Shown here: positions 8,833 through 19,053 of the stretch, piece by piece
How positions within the stretch are numbered: the first letter of the stretch is position 1
How the letters are laid out: every line of letters starts with the position of its first letter
Source of the DNA: Hymenopellis radicata
Taxonomy: Eukaryota > Basidiomycota > Agaricomycetes > Agaricales > Physalacriaceae
Assembly (NCBI GenBank): GCA_015501595.1
Contig: JADNRX010000715.1
Coordinates: 1 to 25,798, forward strand
Direction: 5' to 3'
Length of the DNA stretch: 25,798 nt
Notes under the pieces: generated by a model
What the model was told of the DNA's origin: nothing
The model's input: only the letters and a program-made list of their open reading frames with translations
Databases searched by the model: none
Made by a program: the position numbers and the translations under genes

Positions 8833-10118
8833 TTATGAGTTTCGAATTGGAGGAAGGGTATATGTAATAAACTTCTCGTGTAAGGCAGGATCAGCCTGCA
8901 TGTATACAGCCAGAATCGCAGCATGTTTGCGGAGGTATCGTAGGAATGCATCACTAGCCCATCGGCCGATCGTCTTCACCGCCTCAAAAGACACTCCGCG
9001 TAGAAGATATTCCAGCGTCGCCCCGATTCTGATGCCATGACCTTGCAAAGGTTCCAGGTTCGCCTTCGTGAACGCCAGATGTACTCGCTTGATGAACGCC
9101 GACTTCGTTAGTGGTCGAAACTTTCCTTTCTGCTTATAAGCGAACAGGTGCGTATTTGCCGGAGGTTGATTTAGGGCCAAGTGAACTCGCAGAAGGTGTT
9201 GGGGGTCGCTCGTGCCGTTCTGCCGTGCCCAGAATACATCTTCGCCAGTAGACGATGTCTTAGTCCAAGGCAAATGGAACGTCGTCTGTTCGAGGCCATT
9301 ACGGTCTGTTATCTAATAAAGTGCACTGTTAAGAGATGAAGTGTAAGAAAGTGATGAAGCACTGCTACCGTTTCAACGTCTGAGGGCTTGACATGGATTT
9401 TGGGATCGAAACTTGTGAGTGTTCGAACCGTGAACTCGCCGAGACGTGCAGCTGAGTAGAACGTTGTGGACAAACAAGCCGCTACTGCGGCGTCTAGAGG
9501 AACATCGAGATTGAAGTGAGATAAAAGTGTCTCGATGACGGGAATGGTGTACGGAAGGCGTTTCTTCTGTTTTGAGGACTCTGGCGCTAAGGCCTCTGCT
9601 GCGCGAAGTAAGGCGTCTAACTCGTCATCCTTCATCACCCACATCGCTCCGTGGATGACGTGCCATGCGCGAACGCCTGAAACATATCCAGAGATAGTTC
9701 CCCCGCCGTAAGATCCCGCCAGTGTCGCGATAAAACTCGAGACTAAAATCGCCGGTGCTGGGCACCTCAAATGTTCGGGGACGCCGCGACGGTCGCAGAA
9801 GACGTGCCACGACAGTAAACCAGATCCGTAGGTTTCCAGGGTACCGTCTGCGTATGCGAAAGAGATCACGTCACGGAGACGTTGAATGTCAACCGATGAC
9901 AGACCAGTCACTGCTGAGCGAGCAGTCGCGGGAGTCCATTTGATGAGTCGGTCGCGGGCAGGGACATGTTCGCGAAGGGGAGATGGAATGATTGCTAGGT
10001 GAGGGGGATACGGCCTCACCCAAGCGATTTGTCGTCGTACTGGGAGATTAGAGACGCCAGTCGACGTCAACGAGAGGTTCGGGGAGCCAGTCGAAATCCT
10101 GCTGCGGTGACGTGTCAT
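8833..10118 (-). CDS. Ngaro tyrosine recombinase (integrase)
   Basis: Two exons (10118-9369 and 9312-8833) flank a 56-nt intron, GTAGCAGTG to TTATTAG, and give 409 aa from the chosen ATG. The frame is open further upstream to 10238. The catalytic set of the tyrosine recombinase family is visible: Arg225 in SAARLGE, the HxxR motif His342-Gly-Ile-Arg345, Trp368 in GRWAS, and the nucleophile Tyr376 in LRYLRKH. The enzyme is expected to insert a circular DNA intermediate by strand exchange without making target duplications. The start overlaps the end of the RNase H frame by 71 nt in another frame. No inactivating change is seen. Confidence 0.93.
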
Positions 10119-12241
10119 AGACAGACGCGGGATTGGCGGGCTTGGGTAGGGGAGAAATCTTGCCGCGGTGACGTTCTGCGGCGATAGGTGGGCGATCCCA
10201 TGGGATGAGGAACTGGGCAAGATCTCCTGGTAAATCAAAGTCGGGGAGAAGGAAGGCAGTGGAACCGTATATGCCGCGAGAGGGATTGTCTGCCGGGTTA
10301 CTTCCCGACCTGACGTAGCGCGTGAATATGGTGATGTCGGCCGCGGCGCAGACGTCGTGTATACGTTTGAAGACGTCGTTAACTGCTGGGTTACGACTGC
10401 GCTTGTTCCACCAGCCTTCGACGACGGGAGTGTTGTCGCCGTAGACTTTGATGTACTTGTTTCCTTGGGTACCTGCGATGAAGTGTTAATAAATGAAGAA
10501 AATGTTACGATGGTGAATGGCTTGTACCGATTCTTGTGATGAATAAGACCAGTAATTCGAAGCCGATGGCTTCAGCCCATTGAATGTCACGCTCGGGCGA
10601 GGTGTTCCACCCGGGTACCAGTCGCCACGCTCGCCACCAATTGCCGATGACGATTGCAACACCCACACTGGAACTGGCGTCTGAAAACGCGCTACAATCC
10701 CAGACTCGTACAGGTCGAGGAATTCGTCTAGTGAGGTGTTCGTTGCGTAACTGCGTTGACCACCAGAAGAGGTCGCGCTCTGTACCTCTCGGTGGCGTCC
10801 GTGGTTTAAACGGCGTGTCTCCGAAGACGCCCAGGAATCGTTCCAACGTTGTGAGGTAGGCACGTCCAACGGGTATGACCCTTGTGCATGACAAAAGCTG
10901 GCCGTACAGCTTCTCCGTCTCCTTCTTGTCGTGCGAGGATTTTGAATTCCAGAGCGCAATGGACGCAACGTACTTCTCGCGACGGTCTTGGGGCAGCGAG
11001 AGCATGCGAGAATGGATGTCGAAGCCAATACCTGTGAAAGGCACGACACCCGAAGAGAAGTGAAAGTCTTTGATCGTTTTCCACGGTAGACCCAGTAAAT
11101 CGGAAACTTCATCAATGTCTGCGAAGCAATAAGTATACTTCGCGTCATCTGCTGACCGAATGGAAGCTTTGGACAGATTCCGCAAAGGAAACTCCATATC
11201 CTCATCGAATTCTTGTGGGAACGAATCGGAATCTGGGCCTTTCCACCAAATGCGACCACCTGTCTGGCGACGTCCGCCGTGTGCAAGCATGCATGCTCGA
11301 AGCTCACGTCTGTATTCGTTGTACTCCTCAAGAAACTGAAGTAGTATACGTAGAAGGAAATGATCATCGACCCATTTTGATAACGGGCCGATTCCCGTTG
11401 CGCGCATAATATCTGCTGCTGCGTCGCCAACACCGCCGTACACTCCACACGCGGAAGAGACGCCGAACGCGCAATAGGGATCAACAATAAAATTGTCACC
11501 CGGGACTTGAACGACCGTTCCGGGCCATTGAGAATGATGAATAGGTACATTGCGATACGCTTCTGATACGTCGCGGATTGCACCTTGAGAACCGGGCGGC
11601 AACATGGCCACCTTGAAGCAGACAGCCTCGAAAGTGCCCCATGTGCACGGGAAATCGTCTGAGGAAATGAAATGATTGATGGAGTAGATGCTGTTGCGTG
11701 GTGTTCGAGGGAACGAGTAATTCTGAACCATGCGCAGCTTGTCGGAGTGAGGCTTTGGAACCAATGACAGAGGTGACGTCTGAAATGGACCAATGATATC
11801 TTCAAGTTCCTGCCTTGTGAATGGACCGATGTAGCGATTGGTGTCGAACTCGTTCTTAATGATTCGATTAAATTCGTCGATATTAGTGATGATGGAAGGG
11901 CTATTGGGCGGGGTATATGTAAATGTAATAGGCGGAACGCCAATGTTGAAGCCGTAGCGAAGACCGTTGACGATGTGTGGGTACCGGTGATGAAGCCCGT
12001 AGAGAGAGAGCAAACGCTCCCAGTTGTCAGGCTTAAGAGGTGTGAGGGTTTTACGCCTTCTGAGCTCGAGGACACTTGTAGGCACCATGACCCTTGTCTC
12101 CACAGCCGGAGCACTCGTGACGGTCGGAATGGAGGGTACTGGGACAGCCGCGAGAGATCTGGAAGTTGAGGCATACACGGCCGCCTGAAATGGTCTCGAT
12201 GCTGCCCGTTGAGCGCCTGCGAATGCGCGTCGGGCCCCCAT
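10048..12241 (-). CDS. Ngaro reverse transcriptase-RNase H
   Basis: Two exons (12241-10528 and 10472-10048) flank a 55-nt intron, GTACAAGCC to CATCGCAG, and give 712 aa from the conservative ATG at 12241. The frame stays open upstream to 12664. RT features include NWERLLSLYGLHHRYPHIVN, KLRMVQNYSFPR and the polymerase box WVDDHF, equivalent to YVDD. RNase H follows with FSDASSSVG, the glutamate in WAEAIGFELL and, only after splicing, the aspartate in VYGDNTPVVEGWWN, then TRYVRSGSNPADNPSRG. The RNase H motif is complete only if the intron is removed. It copies the element RNA and removes the template strand. The intron is antisense-free and has a plausible branch site (TATTAAC). Confidence 0.93.
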
Positions 12242-13583
12242 TCCAAAGGGTTGTCGCGCGACACGATGAGACGCCTGTGTGTAACCCCAAACAGATGGCA
12301 CAGGTGACGGGGATCTGACCTCCTGTGCTCCTCTGAAAATGGCGTGGAGTGTCGCGTCTGGATGACGACGCGCCGTGGCCCTGTGGGGAGACTGAACGGG
12401 GTCGCTTAGCGGGGATGATGATGTGGCTGTGCGGACTGCGCTCTCGAGTCTCTGAATTAACGCCTGTGCTTTCGCGTTTGAATCACGCGACTGTGGTGCC
12501 ACGGAAATGTCAAGGCATCGGAAGGCCATAATGAATGTGAGGACCATCGGAAGGGTCAATGAATGTGTGAGGCATCGGAAGGCCAAGTGAATGTGTAAGG
12601 CATCGGAAGGCCAAATGAGATGTAATGCAAAGATGTGATATGAAAAGAGAGAGAGAAACGACAATCATTAGTAAATCTTTCGTGACAAGAGAGAAAAGAG
12701 CACATACAGTTTGAATAGCCGCCGTCGACTCATTTGCGATGATTTCGTTGTATTTGGCTTCCAGGCTCGTGACATTGATGTCTCCGATATTGAAAGAGAC
12801 GCGACCAGCCTCGAAATCATTGTGCCAAAGGCGGCGCATACTCTCGCAATAGGCGAGGAGCGCTCGCTTTCCCAGGACTCCACGTTTCGCAAAATCGTGT
12901 CCACCAAGTTTGAAGAACAGATCGTTAAGAGCGTGAACGTGCTCCGCGGGCCAGTTGTCAGCAATAATTGCGCGGATATAGCCGTTGTAGGCTTCGGGGA
13001 AGTACGTCCAGTCCATGGCACTCTCGCCTGCCAATTTGCGAGAGACAGGCTCCTGTCCAAGAAGCACGCGCAAACCGTCCGCGACAGCATCATCGGCGGC
13101 GGAGGCATCCAAGTCAGCTGCTGACTTCAACGCATCGGGAGTCCAGTACATCAAGGATACGTAGCGGCGAGCCTGGACGAGCTTCAAAGCAGTAGGGTGA
13201 ACGAGACTGTGAACGAAATCAGGCGCCTTGGTGTTTGAGTCGAAAACGCCTAGCTGAGGCTTCTTGTCGATAATGGCCTGAAGGGCGTCCTTGCGAGCGC
13301 GGTCGGCAGCCGCTTCCGCCAGCTTTTCAGCTGCTAAACGCTGGTCTTCCGCGGCGTCAGCCGCAACCTTGTCGGCTGCAACCTGGGCGTCCCAGTCAGC
13401 CTTACTCCTGTCATTACCGTCGGTCCACCGTTTCGCAAGGAGAGCGATGGCCTCGGCCTCGGTGATCTGCCGAGCCTTCTCAGTGTCCTCCCTCGAGTCC
13501 TTCCACTCCGGCAAAGAGAAATCCGGGCAAACCAGAGCATAAGGGTCGAGTAAGATACGAACAGGGGGGTTTGTGGCAGACAT
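12051..13583 (-). CDS. Ngaro Gag-like protein with zinc knuckles
   Basis: Exon 1 (13583-12708, 292 aa, MSATNPPVRILLDPYALVCP at the start) has an Ala/Asp/Lys-rich helical region near residues 65-105, then a conserved-looking Gag core (MDWTYFPEAYNGYIRAI, FKLGGHDFAKRG). A donor GTATGTG at 12707 ends exon 1 in phase 0. The C-terminal part, in a different frame from RT, carries two cysteine clusters: CAICLGLHTGVSSC, and CSGCGDKGHGAYKC, a C-x2-C-x4-H-x4-C knuckle. It stops at 12051. The acceptor joining the parts in this frame is unsure (12450 or 12441). Splicing to the better CACAG at 12491 would instead fuse Gag to RT. Gag probably packages element RNA. Confidence 0.82.
12516..12628. repeat. Four-unit 28-29-bp tandem repeat inside the Gag intron
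   Basis: Units begin at 12516, 12545, 12573 and 12601, each starting CATCGGAAGG and followed by a variable TGAATGTG tail. The array lies within the Gag intron and upstream of RT. Confidence 0.9.
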
Positions 13584-13650
13584 TATCGATGGGATTAGAC
13601 CGAGTAGACGAAGGAGTGTCTCCGGAGGTTAAGATAGGATGAGAAAAGTT

Positions 13651-13812
13651 GTTCAAAAAGCAAGGACTGTAGAGTATTGAGTGAATGCAGGACGAGACTT
13701 TCGGCTAGTCAACGTCGCAAGAGACAAGAAGAAGTGATCGACGTTGACTGCCTCTTTCGTACATAAACCACAATCTCCTTTCATTCGTTCCTCAACAACA
13801 GGAGATATCAAT
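13651..13812 (-). repeat. Ngaro split repeat A1 (5' terminus)
   Basis: 162 bp identical to A2 at 8450-8611. It is the 5' end of the element and lies 68 bp upstream of the Gag start, so it should contain the promoter. No strong TATA box is evident. Confidence 0.92.
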
Positions 13813-14170
13813 ATATGGATTGAACACTCGTAAATTACCGCCCACGACCAGAGGTCGCGTTCGTGCTTTCCTTACCGTGCGTTATGGGACAACCGGGTCA
13901 AATGACACTGGCGCCACACATTAAGTACGCTCCCAGACGAGTGGAAGCACATCAATCTGTCAACCAAACCCTTGGCATGATGACGAGGATACCGCCACCG
14001 CGAGCAATTCATTCCCTCGCCCTGACTGACGCCAATGACGCACGACTCCGCCTATGACGCGTGCCGTCCTGTCTCTATAAAGTCACCGACAGACTCACCT
14101 CGATACTTCCACAACCATAGCATATCGCGCGCTCTCAATCAATTCACACCCAAACACATACTCGACCGCC
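13813..14170 (+). promoter_or_regulatory. Promoter region of the small protein gene, with TATA box
   Basis: TATAAAG at about 14076-14082 lies some 90 bp before the ATG and is followed by a pyrimidine/CA-rich leader. This suits a TATA-driven, strongly expressed fungal gene. The Ngaro insertion ends about 360 bp upstream of the coding start. Confidence 0.6.
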
Positions 14171-14561
14171 ATGAATTTCCTGAAAGAGCAGATGGACAAA
14201 GCGCAGGGCGGTTCTCACAACACCAACACTGGCGCCGCTCCCACAAACACCACATCGAGCAGCGGCGGTGGCGGGCTTATGGGGAAGATTAACAGTGCCA
14301 TGGGTGGAGGACAGAAGGGCGAGCAGAACGAGGGTGCGTCCATTTCGCTTGACAGGGCTCTTTTTCCGACTGCTGACTGGCGATGTAATAGATATGCTGG
14401 ACAAGGGCGTTGACTACGTCCAGGAACATGTTTTCCACCAAGGCCCGCAGAATAACGAGTCGGCGGTGGAGCAGGCGAAGGATGAGCAGATCTCGGATGC
14501 GATTAGGCGGGGGTACAAGAGCGCCATAGAGAAGGAGTTTCCGGTCAAGGACAAGTCGTAA
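14171..14561 (+). CDS. Small conserved fungal protein, low-complexity N-terminus
   Basis: Two exons (14171-14333 and 14392-14561) around a 58-nt intron, GTGCGTCC to GTAATAG, give 110 aa. The N-terminus MNFLKEQMDKAQGG is followed by a Gly/Ser/Asn/Thr-rich stretch to about residue 50. A conserved-looking C-terminal half follows (DMLDKGVDYVQEHVF, NESAVEQAKDEQISDAIR, KEFPVKDKS). From memory this layout matches a family of short basidiomycete and ascomycete proteins sometimes annotated as stress or DNA-damage responsive; I am not certain of the function. No signal peptide or membrane segment is seen. The TATA box and clean splice sites argue that the gene is live. Confidence 0.82.
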
Positions 14562-15361
14562 TCGCAGACTCGAGAAGAACATCGACATGTATATGTACGC
14601 AAGTTCCGACACCTCGGTTTAGATTGGCGGGGGCGAGGTGACATCATCCATCCAAGCAGTGAAGCGTAACCAACTTCGTCGTCAGGTGCATCTACATGCG
14701 TGAACGTACAAAAAAGTTTACAGCTCGGCCATCATTTTAAGTGAAGTGCTGGTATCCCTAGACCAGACGACCCACGACTTATTATCATGAGAAAGGGAGA
14801 TTTGGGAAAAATTCCTCGTAGGCCTCGCTTGCGAATCAACTGTCGACGCAGAAGCGAAGTAATCCCCAGTTGAAACAAAACGGGTTCACCGGGGAAATTT
14901 AGGCGAAGTATCCGATTGACTACAGCGGCACAGTCGAAACGATGAAGCGAGGAAGATTTGGAGTAAAGCAACAGAGCTATGCAGCAGGTAGTCGGGACAA
15001 GAGCAGGTGAAAAAGAAGAGATACACGCCCAAACAAGTGACTACCTCCAGCGTCAATCCAACGTCAATCACATGATCCCGATTTTGACTTTGTTTCCGAC
15101 CTTGGGTGACCTACCCGTTCTAACTCGCTGCATCTGGCCTTGAGCGTTATCCTATACTCTGGGGATATGCGCTGAGGCTACATCTTTCGACACTCTGACC
15201 GTACACCCTGCTTTAACGCCTTTACCGCGGTGAGTGCCAAGTTCCTTGCAACCTCGAGTTTCATCTGATATGATTGTACAACAGATACTAGTGTGCTAAT
15301 GTGTAGAGTTTAATATTACAACAATTCGATCCGGAATTCCTCTATAGTCCGATAAAACAGC

Positions 15362-15430
15362 CACCCGCCGCGGATGAAGGTCGAAGGACGGCGGGTGTAG
15401 ATATGATGCTCCTAGCTGATCCCAGCTAGG
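15362..15430. repeat. Two adjacent hairpins
   Basis: CACCCGCCG (15362-15370) pairs with CGGCGGGTG (15389-15397). CCTAGCTG (15411-15418) pairs with CAGCTAGG (15423-15430) across a 4-base loop. Both pair perfectly. They lie about 250-320 bp beyond the stop of the pheromone gene in its direction of transcription. Confidence 0.75.
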
Positions 15431-15601
15431 CCTCCTCCTCTCCCTGTCCCCTCCCTGTCCCCTCCCGCCGCCTGTCTCTCCGGGCCTCCCCACCAAGGTA
15501 TCGCACGAAAGGTGTAATGGCATTTAAATGGGTCGACAACGTCGACCTTGCGAATATGACGCATGCAGTATGGTGCGTGCGTATTGATAGCGAGAATAGG
15601 T

Positions 15602-15650
15602 CTGAAGATACGTCAGTCGATGTCGCGCCCGTGTCAAAGAGAAGACTCAC
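15602..15650 (-). other. Possible 3' UTR intron of the pheromone gene
   Basis: On the minus strand GTGAGTCTTC at 15650 is followed by a branch-like CTGAC and ends TATCTTCAG at 15602. The intron would be 49 nt, in the local size range. It lies 32 bp after the pheromone stop. Confidence 0.45.
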
Positions 15651-15681
15651 GAAATGATAGGTATAAAGGTGAAGTGCATGT

Positions 15682-15810
15682 TTATGCAATGACGCATGAG
15701 CTACCGTCGTTTGCCTCGTTGGTGGGTGCGAGGTCTTCGAGGTGTTCCTCGGACTCTGCACGCGTGTCGATGACAGCTGAGGTGGAGAAGGTGTATTCAA
15801 AGCTATCCAT
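15682..15810 (-). CDS. Lipopeptide mating-pheromone precursor (CaaX)
   Basis: A 42-residue frame from the ATG at 15810 begins MDSFEYTFSTSAV and ends CVIA before the TAA. The short length, MDSF start, acidic middle (ESEEHLEDLAP) and terminal C-aliphatic-aliphatic-A box match basidiomycete pheromone precursors. In that family the cysteine is farnesylated and carboxymethylated after loss of the last three residues, and the N-terminal part is cut off at a charged pair. The mature peptide is likely the last 9-14 residues before CVIA, ending ...TNEANDGSSC. The precursor binds no receptor itself; the exported mature form would activate a Ste3-type receptor on a compatible partner. TATAAAAG at 15907-15914 lies about 100 bp upstream. 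No receptor gene is seen nearby. Confidence 0.85.
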   Translation of the reverse strand: MDSFEYTFSTSAVIDTRAESEEHLEDLAPTNEANDGSSCVIA

Positions 15811-16952
15811 GACGAATTGGCTTGAGATGAAGGTAGGTGTCGCGTCAAAAGGTGGATGGGGTTGTATCGCTGGGGGTTGCTGCCCTCCCCTCCCCATTCT
15901 CCTCTCCTTTTATATCAGTCCCCGTCCCACCCAATTTCCGCCTCAAAAAGACTCTCTTATTGTCCAATCCTCATTCGGGGAAGGGCGGTCCGAATTAGGC
16001 AAGTCTTTCGGAGACCAAAGACAATAAGAGGTGTAGTGCCGCGTAACGTCTGGAAGGCCATAACAATAAGACGCGATGGGTTTGGGACATTGTAATTGAA
16101 TGGAGATGGGCAGTGGCGGGAGGCCACAGGAATAGACTTGCAAACTCGGATGGCTCGGATGCTTTGACCGTGTTGAATCAGGCACGTCCTCGTCCTGGGA
16201 TCGCTAATAATCCCCTCGCGAATGTTCATGTCGTCAGATGAGTTTCAAAGCGCAGGTCACCATCGAGCATTGACCACTCTCCTAACAGTATACAGCACAC
16301 CGAACAATTCACGTCCAAAAGCAGACTGAGAGAGCATCACACCTCGCTCTTCTCGGTGCTCCATTTCTTCGGAACATGTCAACGCGACATCTTATTGTTA
16401 AAACCGCACGATCACAGGTCGCGTCGAGGGCACCACCGGTAATCTTCCGTCCCCGGATGCGGGAATATTTTGCTCTTGATCGGAAGCTATGAACATCATC
16501 TCCCGAGTCGCTTGTGAATTTCTTATTGTCTTTTGGTACACTCGATGCTGGATGGCCCTAGGAAAGGCATTGGCGTCAGGGCATCTTAGCATTCGGAGGT
16601 TATCTCACCTGTTTTGGTCTTGGTTCCTGTGGCTAAGAATAGCGCAAAGGCGGCAACTTGAAGCCAAAGCTGTCCTCGCGACCTGTACTCGATAATAAAA
16701 ACAATTGGGAGCGATCCAGTGGGAACCCCGTGATATCTGTGAATGGCGAGGACCGGCGCTTCTACGAGGCTGCATGCCCTTTACAATAACGATCTGCTCT
16801 TTTGAGAGGACACTAACGCATGGTGTGGAAAGCACATCGCCGTCTTCCCTTCATTATGGTGTCGAAAAAAGAACTGAACAAATAGACAAGGAAACTTTGG
16901 GGTATATATTAGACCGGAACACTAGTATTGAAGTCCTATCGTGGCGTCGAGA
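15811..16952. other. Intergenic region with pheromone promoter
   Basis: Contains the TATAAAAG element (15907-15914, minus) of the pheromone gene. Beyond that I see no supported gene; the remaining open frames have no family resemblance. Confidence 0.5.
15907..15914 (-). promoter_or_regulatory. TATA box of the pheromone gene
   Basis: TATAAAAG on the minus strand, about 100 bp before the ATG at 15810, with a pyrimidine-rich plus strand (purine-rich minus strand) after it. Confidence 0.6.
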
Positions 16953-19053
16953 TTATATTTCTCCAGTAACGTTCCCAGCGGCGACTTTCACCAACCTCGC
17001 TGCATCTTCTGACCGCGGCTTTATCACGCACTTGAATGGTTCCGGATATCTATCGTAGGTACCTGTAAGCTAGGCGAAGCAAAGAGACACAAATCAACGG
17101 ACCTGATATGTCCATCCGTGTACAGTGGTTCCGGTACAATATCCCTACCATACTCGTCTTGCACTGGACCGAGAGTGAACGCGGCTAACATGGAAGCAAT
17201 GGCGAGCCATGCGCTGTTCAGTGCAAGGTACCGTCCGGGACATGCGCTACGAAGGGCATCAGATGGCCGACCGAGAGACATACATCAGTGGGCTTACCGG
17301 CGACCAAATCCGAAAGTTGCGACTTCTGCAGGATTAGGAGGAAGGTCCTTTCCGTCTGACTTTAGAAACCTCTCGGGTTTGAAGCTGTCGGGGTCGGGAT
17401 AGTCGTGTTCGTTGCGAAAGATTGCCCTTTATGACAGCGTTAGTGTAGATCAGATAGCGCAGGTCATAGACTAACCAGACGTTTCCGATGATGAGACTTT
17501 CTGAGGGAACATTTAGAAGCTTCGCTAATCGTGGCGTAGATTTTACTCACTCGCTGGTATATAGTGCCCATTGTAGACGTCCTCATCCATACTGCGATGC
17601 ATGAAGCCTGCGAAGGTTAGGAAAAGCAGTTTGTCCATTGGAGCTAAAATTCACCCATCGGCAAAGCAGGGTTCCATCTCAACGTCTCCAACAGCATGGC
17701 CTCCACATACGGAAGATGCGGACGATCTTCGAAATTCGGTAGTCGACTCTTGCCTACAACCAAATCAATCTCTGCCTGGGCTTTGGCTTGAATCTCCGGA
17801 TGGATCACAGCACAGAGCATGAATGAGGTCAAGACGGCGTACGTCTATGAAGATGAAGATATTAGTGACTCCTAATGTTACGTTGTGCGAAGAAGCATAC
17901 GGTGTCTGCGCCCGCGAGGAACATTACCGCGGCACAGTTCTTGATTGTCTGCAGGTCGTGTGTCGTGTCCCCTTCCTGCATGTTCTCCATGTGTTGGGTC
18001 ACGAAGCAGGAAAGTGCTGTTCCGTTTTCCTATGGCATCGTCAATGACTTTCCGGAGAGCACACAGCCGCTCTACTCACGAGGTTTGGTGCGATTTTCTG
18101 GTAAGGCGTCTCGATAAGCGCCTCTGTAGTCTTTTTATACAAAGCAGCTTGTCGCTTGAATCCAGCTCCCGGTACCCATTCTGGAGACAGAGTCAGTTAC
18201 TACAGCGTGATAAGGAGGCGTGAAGACGCGTACCCGGTATGTGTTTAAGGAACGGCATCAATTCGACCAAGTATTTCCCTGGTGTAGATGCTTCGATGAT
18301 CTGACGCATAGCTTCTTCCGCCAAGGCAAGGTAGTCGGGGTATTTGACTGTCACGTCGTAGCCGTAAACAATGCGTAATATGATAGATCCTGAGAGTCTG
18401 AAAAGTAAGATAAGTTCTACGCGTTACTATCCCAGTTTAAAAGACGCGTACTGCTGAACGTGGCTCATGTGATCTTGCGGGGAATCCAGTAGGTTCTTCA
18501 GGAAGAGATTGGTGGCAGCCATCTGTATGGGATAGTACGCGTCGACGGCACGTTGGTTGAATGATTCACGAAACAAGCGACGGTACTTTCTATAGGCACC
18601 GGTAAGCGCTAATCACTCAAGAGATCGAGAAACCCTCACCTCCAACGCTCGGAGTACCCCATAAACACGACATCGAAATCCCATCCCATGAGGTCGTTAA
18701 TCATATGGCTGTCTTTTGACTTTGCGTTAATCGTAGCCAGAACAAAAGCTTCAAGTGGGCGTACATGGCCTATCAGAATAGTTAGCGGACCGTTTCTCCA
18801 TAAGTTCGTTCGTCGCTTTCAGGGAATTCAAGATAACAATCGGTGTTCCAGGAATGTTCAAGTAAACGACATCTCCAAATTCCTCCGCCCATTCCGTGAA
18901 CTTGAGCCAGTGTTTCTCTGTAGGCATGTCGAATAGATTGCCAAGCACTGGGAAACCCTTCGGGCCGGGCGGGTGCGGATATGACCGCCGCGTCACCATA
19001 CGGTACGAGATGTACAGCGCTACAGCGACGATGAAAAAGGCAATGGGACCCAT
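16953..19053 (-). CDS. Cytochrome P450 monooxygenase
   Basis: About twelve exons with eleven 45-60-nt introns join into one frame of about 510 aa; the first introns are 18713-18764, 18590-18639 and 18398-18451. The N-terminus MGPIAFFIVAVALYISYRMV is a membrane anchor and is followed by the proline hinge PHPPGPKGFPVLGN. The C-helix region reads WRKYRRLFRESF. The I-helix oxygen-binding motif is AGADT, the ExxR pair is ETLR, PERF is present as FKPERF, and the heme loop FGFGRRACPGR (cysteine ligand) is formed across an intron. The C-terminus FKCVIKPRSEDAARLV is typical of basidiomycete P450s often annotated as O-methylsterigmatocystin oxidoreductase-like. The substrate is unknown. All key residues and splice sites are intact. 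A CT-rich leader precedes the ATG at 19053. No partner metabolic genes are nearby. Confidence 0.92.

Larger units (their letters stand above)
7785..13812 (-). mobile_element. Ngaro-type tyrosine-recombinase retrotransposon, complete-looking
   Basis: Reading the minus strand, the order is A1 repeat (13812-13651), Gag, reverse transcriptase with RNase H, tyrosine recombinase, B1 (8721-8611), A2 (8611-8450), a short spacer holding a MITE, and B2 (7895-7785). The A1/A2 and B1/B2 pairs are identical, which is the split direct repeat layout that defines Ngaro-type elements in the DIRS order. The span is 6,028 bp, or about 5,530 bp without the MITE and one duplication. No target-site duplication is expected or seen. 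All three reading frames are open once short introns are removed, so the copy may be recent and possibly competent. Confidence 0.93.
14562..15681. other. Intergenic stretch with hairpins and CT-rich repeats
   Basis: No gene is supported. Near its right end it holds two hairpins (15362-15397 and 15411-15430), a CCCTCCCTGTCCCCTCCC run after them, and the probable 3' UTR of the pheromone gene. Confidence 0.5.

Noticed and set aside
10486..12264. A 592-residue open frame on the minus strand overlapping reverse transcriptase
   Set aside because: It is an out-of-frame shadow of the RT gene: Ser/Arg/His-rich with no family motif, while the overlapping frame has the WVDD box and RNase H residues.
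16489..16695. Hydrophobic plus-strand frame as a pheromone-receptor fragment
   Set aside because: Only 68 residues, Trp/Arg-rich, no seven-helix pattern and no splice continuation resembling Ste3.
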